Positions 44,644-46,889 of a stretch of 46,889 nucleotides of DNA are shown here, one piece after another. The notes beneath the pieces are model-generated. The model was not told the origin of the DNA. It made no database searches and saw only the letters and a list, made by a program, of their open reading frames with translations. A program made the translations under genes and the position numbers. Positions within the stretch are counted from its first letter, which is position 1. Every line of letters begins with the position of its first letter. The stretch comes from an uncultured Prevotella sp. (GTDB lineage: Bacteria; Bacteroidota; Bacteroidia; Bacteroidales; Bacteroidaceae), in assembly GCA_900316565.1 (NCBI GenBank), contig ONDK01000013.1, positions 1 to 46,889 of the forward strand. The letters run 5' to 3'.

Positions 44644-44751
44644 ATGATGACACTCCGTTTCAACAAAGACATGGTAATATCACCACAACATTGTGGTGAT
44701 AAACTTATTTGGACACATTGGCCCAATAGGGTAATCTTGCATCGTCATTAG
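44644..44751 (+). CDS. Possible 35-aa leader peptide upstream of cas6
   Basis: An ATG-initiated frame in the predicted cas leader encodes 35 residues (MMTLRFNKDMVISPQ... ending VILHRH) and stops 21 nt before cas6. It has no recognised motif and no clear ribosome binding site. The palindrome at 44678-44701 lies within it. It may be chance; it is listed because its position would suit a leader peptide. Confidence 0.25.
   Translation: MMTLRFNKDMVISPQHCGDKLIWTHWPNRVILHRH
44678..44701. promoter_or_regulatory. Palindrome in the cas leader (candidate operator or RNA hairpin)
   Basis: TATCACCACAA, a CA spacer, then its exact complement TTGTGGTGATA: 11-bp arms with 2 nt between. It is about 55 nt downstream of the predicted transcription start and 72 nt before cas6. 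The two-base spacer is too tight for an RNA loop without opening a pair or two, so a DNA site for a dimeric regulator is more likely. Confidence 0.6.
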
Positions 44752-44772
44752 CAAAACAAAACTAACAAACAT

Positions 44773-45438
44773 ATGAGAATCATTTTAAAGACAACAGCCA
44801 GCACATTTCCCGTTCCCTTCGACTACCAGGCCAAAATGGTAGGATGCTTACACAAGTGGATAGGAACCAGAAATGAATTGCACGGAAAAATATCCCTCTA
44901 CTCATTTTCCTGGCTACAAGACGGCGTAGTGATGAAAAGCGCTCTGTCGTTTCCTCGTGGTGCCCGTTTCTTTATCAGTTTCTATGATGAAAGCGTGGTT
45001 AAAGACATCATCCGCACTATACTCGACGATCCCGACATGTTCTGTGGCATGGAGATAAGGGACATCACACTAGCCCCAGTTCCCGACTTTTCCAAGCGTG
45101 ACCTGTACTATTGTGGCAGCCCTATTCTCATCAAGCGGAAAATGGAAGATGGCAGCTTCAAGCAATTCAATTTTAATGATGCCGAAGCCAGCCAATACAT
45201 GAAAGAGACCCTCGTCAATAAAATGCACGAGGCTGGGCTGGAAGATGACGAGACTCTTACTATCCACTTTGACACGTCGTATGAAAAGAAAAAACTGAAA
45301 CTCATACACTATCACGACATCGGCAACAAAGCCAGTCTCTGCCCCATCATCATCCACGGTAATCCGGAAACCAAGCATTTCGCGTGGGAAGTGGGTATTG
45401 GCAACTCTACCGGCATTGGCTTCGGTGCCATCTATTAA
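44773..45438 (+). CDS. cas6: CRISPR-associated endoribonuclease Cas6
   Basis: Cas6 cuts the CRISPR precursor transcript within each repeat to give crRNAs. The 221-aa protein begins with a ferredoxin-like strand and helix (MRIILKTTAS...YQAKMVGCLHKWIG, with candidate catalytic His near 27 or 37). It ends in the Gly-rich loop GIGNSTGIGFGAIY, diagnostic for the family. FPRGARFFISFYDE and PILIKRK fit the usual Cas6 strands. Its length is slightly below the common 230-260 aa. It is the first cas gene after a probable promoter; the next gene follows after 19 nt. Identification is good; subtype is not decided by Cas6 alone. Confidence 0.88.
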   Translation: MRIILKTTASTFPVPFDYQAKMVGCLHKWIGTRNELHGKISLYSFSWLQDGVVMKSALSFPRGARFFISFYDESVVKDIIRTILDDPDMFCGMEIRDITLAPVPDFSKRDLYYCGSPILIKRKMEDGSFKQFNFNDAEASQYMKETLVNKMHEAGLEDDETLTIHFDTSYEKKKLKLIHYHDIGNKASLCPIIIHGNPETKHFAWEVGIGNSTGIGFGAIY

Positions 45439-45457
45439 TACTAAAGGAGAACAGCGT

Positions 45458-46015
45458 ATGTATATAGTCACTTACAAGGGGCCCTTTGGGTTCATCAAAC
45501 CTTGGACAGCCGTCCGCGATGGCGAGACGTTCAGCCAGCAGTTTCTTACACCTTCTATAATAGAGGGCATCGAAAAGAAGCTCTTCCCCGAACTGCTCTC
45601 TTCTCCTGGCATCCACAAAATAATACGGCACAAACTCAGCTGCCAGGCGATGTCATCACAGCAGGAGGTCACCCAGGCCCGTGGATGGAAAAACATGAAG
45701 AAGAGCCATGAGCGTTCGCGGTCTATTATCAAGCGCGACATACTCGTCAATCCCGTGCTACACTTGGCCTTTGCCGCTGTCGACGACGCCATACGGGCCT
45801 CGCGTCAGCACGTCTGTCTCTGCCGCAACGAAGACGTGCTGCTGCCGGACAGAGAGATAAAAGAGATGGATGAGCAGACGTTTTCACAATTCCCGGGATT
45901 TGAGCTGCGTATAGGGCAGTCGGACCAGTCTTTCTTAGTGGGATTCAACCGCTTTGACAACCAGAAGCCCATGTACGGATGGATAGAATATAACGGAATA
46001 TCGTTAACAAGATAG
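45458..46015 (+). CDS. cas5: Cas5-like CRISPR Cascade subunit
   Basis: A 185-aa protein. I start it at 45458, where AAGGAGA lies 7 nt upstream; an earlier in-frame ATG lies inside cas6. The N-terminus YIVTYKGPFGFIKPWT, the TPSIIEGIEKKLFP helix, the HERSRSIIKRDILVNPVLHLAF stretch, the FPGFELRIG segment and the final MYGWIEYNG all match the layout of Cas5, including the G-W-[ML]-x-Y end seen in Cas5 of subtype I-C. Cas5 caps the 5' handle of the crRNA in type I effectors. It stands between cas6 and cas3 with short gaps. The family call is by pattern and position, not by search. Confidence 0.7.
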   Translation: MYIVTYKGPFGFIKPWTAVRDGETFSQQFLTPSIIEGIEKKLFPELLSSPGIHKIIRHKLSCQAMSSQQEVTQARGWKNMKKSHERSRSIIKRDILVNPVLHLAFAAVDDAIRASRQHVCLCRNEDVLLPDREIKEMDEQTFSQFPGFELRIGQSDQSFLVGFNRFDNQKPMYGWIEYNGISLTR

Positions 46016-46022
46016 CAAGGCA

Positions 46023-46889
46023 ATGACAAACAGACATGAGGAAATACTCGCTAAAAGTGAGCGCAATGGATCGGTGAGTCTCTATCAGCATCTCAAGGAT
46101 GTGGCAGAACTGGCCGTAGTCATCGCACGCCACGAAGGCATGGACGAGCGCACAGCCCTCTTGGGCGCGCTACTCCACGACATTGGCAAGACGAGCACTG
46201 TCTTTCAAAAGACGCTGAGCTCCGCCTTTCGCCCGGCTCCTCATTTCGTTTTCCGCCACGAGATCGCTTCGCTATTCTTTCTCTCTCTTGTAGAATCGAG
46301 CCGCCGTGACGCTGTGGTGGAGATGATAGCAGCGCACCATAAATCGGTCTACCAGGATGTCCGCGAGTTGGGGCTGCTCGACCTCGACGAGTCGATGGAC
46401 GATGCTTTTGTCGTTCATGCGAAGAACTTTGACGTGTGGAGCCCAACAGCGATAGAGATTCTCGCATCGTTAGGTATGGAAGTCCATCCTGTGAGCCTCG
46501 AAGAGGCACAAGCCAACTATGACTACGCTGTCGACTACTGTGCATCGCGGCCTTTTGGCTGCTCGACGTGGAAGGGACTGCTGATGGCTGCCGACCACAT
46601 GGCCTCGGCAATGGAATGGAAGCAGGAGATGCCTGCTGACAAGATCTTCGTCAAGCCCGACTTGCACTTTTATGACCGTCAAAGTGAGCTCTACCCTCTG
46701 TCACTCATCCCCACGGTGGATCCCCGGCAGCATACCCTCGTCTGCGCTCCTACGGGAGCCGGCAAGACCGACTTTCTGTTACGCCGCTGCCGTGGCCGCG
46801 TGTTTTACACATTGCCATATCAGGCTTCCATCAACGCCATGTACGACCGCATCAAGCACGACCTCCGCGGCACCGGCGCTCAGGTTTGC
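46023..46889 (+). CDS. cas3: CRISPR-associated nuclease/helicase Cas3 (5' part, runs off the window)
   Basis: The first 289 codons of a longer gene. Residues 1-215 are the HD nuclease domain: H23, HD at 52-53 in LLHDIGKTSTVFQ, H79 in FRHE, H105-H106 in AAHHKS, and D191. The SF2 helicase domain begins after residue 230, with the Walker A motif TGAGKT (244-249). The frame is intact to the window edge. In type I systems Cas3 unwinds and degrades target DNA once Cascade has bound. It starts 7 nt after the cas5-like stop, so translation is probably coupled. Cas8, Cas7 and any adaptation genes would lie beyond the window. Confidence 0.93.
   Translation, partial: MTNRHEEILAKSERNGSVSLYQHLKDVAELAVVIARHEGMDERTALLGALLHDIGKTSTVFQKTLSSAFRPAPHFVFRHEIASLFFLSLVESSRRDAVVEMIAAHHKSVYQDVRELGLLDLDESMDDAFVVHAKNFDVWSPTAIEILASLGMEVHPVSLEEAQANYDYAVDYCASRPFGCSTWKGLLMAADHMASAMEWKQEMPADKIFVKPDLHFYDRQSELYPLSLIPTVDPRQHTLVCAPTGAGKTDFLLRRCRGRVFYTLPYQASINAMYDRIKHDLRGTGAQVC

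Larger units (their letters stand above)
44177..44772. other. Divergent regulatory region between the giant operon and the cas operon
   Basis: About 600 AT-rich bases hold promoters in both directions, two AAACGTTTAA palindrome-containing motifs, a GC-rich hairpin-like patch at 44370-44395, and, near cas6, a 35-codon open frame and a near-perfect palindrome. No CRISPR repeats, tRNA or mobile element was found here. Confidence 0.7.

Noticed and set aside
44177-44772. A CRISPR array upstream of cas6
   Set aside because: No repeated 25-40-bp units occur there. The only repeats are the 10-bp AAACGTTTAA motifs and the single palindrome.

Overview
The window looks like a chromosomal segment of a Bacteroidota, most likely Prevotella or a close relative. 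The support is: repeated promoter candidates of the form TTTG-N19-TAnnTTTG; a short SigA-type primary sigma factor of 290 aa; a fused ferredoxin-NADP reductase/glutamate synthase; a SerB with two ACT domains; and several very large secreted proteins built from Fibrobacter-type paralogous (FISUMP) domains. No rRNA, tRNA, integrase or transposase gene was recognised.

Positions 1-16.4 kb are mostly housekeeping. On the minus strand, in transcription order within local units, are a nucleoside phosphorylase and mnmE; the fused glutamate synthase-type oxidoreductase; serS; a zinc-ribbon membrane protein; a GH25 lysozyme; serB with two tandem deoxynucleoside kinases; the primary sigma factor; and a Dcu-type C4-dicarboxylate transporter. 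On the plus strand a MaoC-type dehydratase is followed closely by a second, small sigma-70-like factor. Hairpin terminators separate most units. A 31-bp imperfect inverted repeat, possibly a REP/MITE-like element, lies downstream of the transporter.

Positions 16.6-18.8 kb hold a YfcE-type phosphodiesterase and then an odd cassette. A gene for a four-helix-bundle protein with a coiled-coil tail is bracketed on both sides by tandem arrays of a 9-bp unit with the palindromic core CTATAG. The cassette abuts the C-terminal remnant of a PfkB sugar kinase whose N-terminal half is missing.

Positions 18.8-44.2 kb form one giant minus-strand gene cluster, probably an operon: an 89-aa leader protein, then secreted proteins of 3775, 156, 1644, 1715 and 1006 aa. 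The four large ones share a related N-terminal module that looks fimbrillin-like. They then carry 10, 4, 4 and 1 FISUMP-type units alternating with Ig/FnIII-like modules, and end in different C-terminal parts (Gly-rich tails, a LamG-like domain, CUB-like domains). They are best read as surface or secreted adhesins that expanded by duplication.

Positions 44.2-46.9 kb hold a divergent intergenic region with palindromic motifs, then the start of a type I CRISPR-Cas operon on the plus strand: cas6, a cas5-like gene and the 5' part of cas3, which runs off the window. cas8 and cas7 are not between cas6 and cas5, and no CRISPR array is visible.
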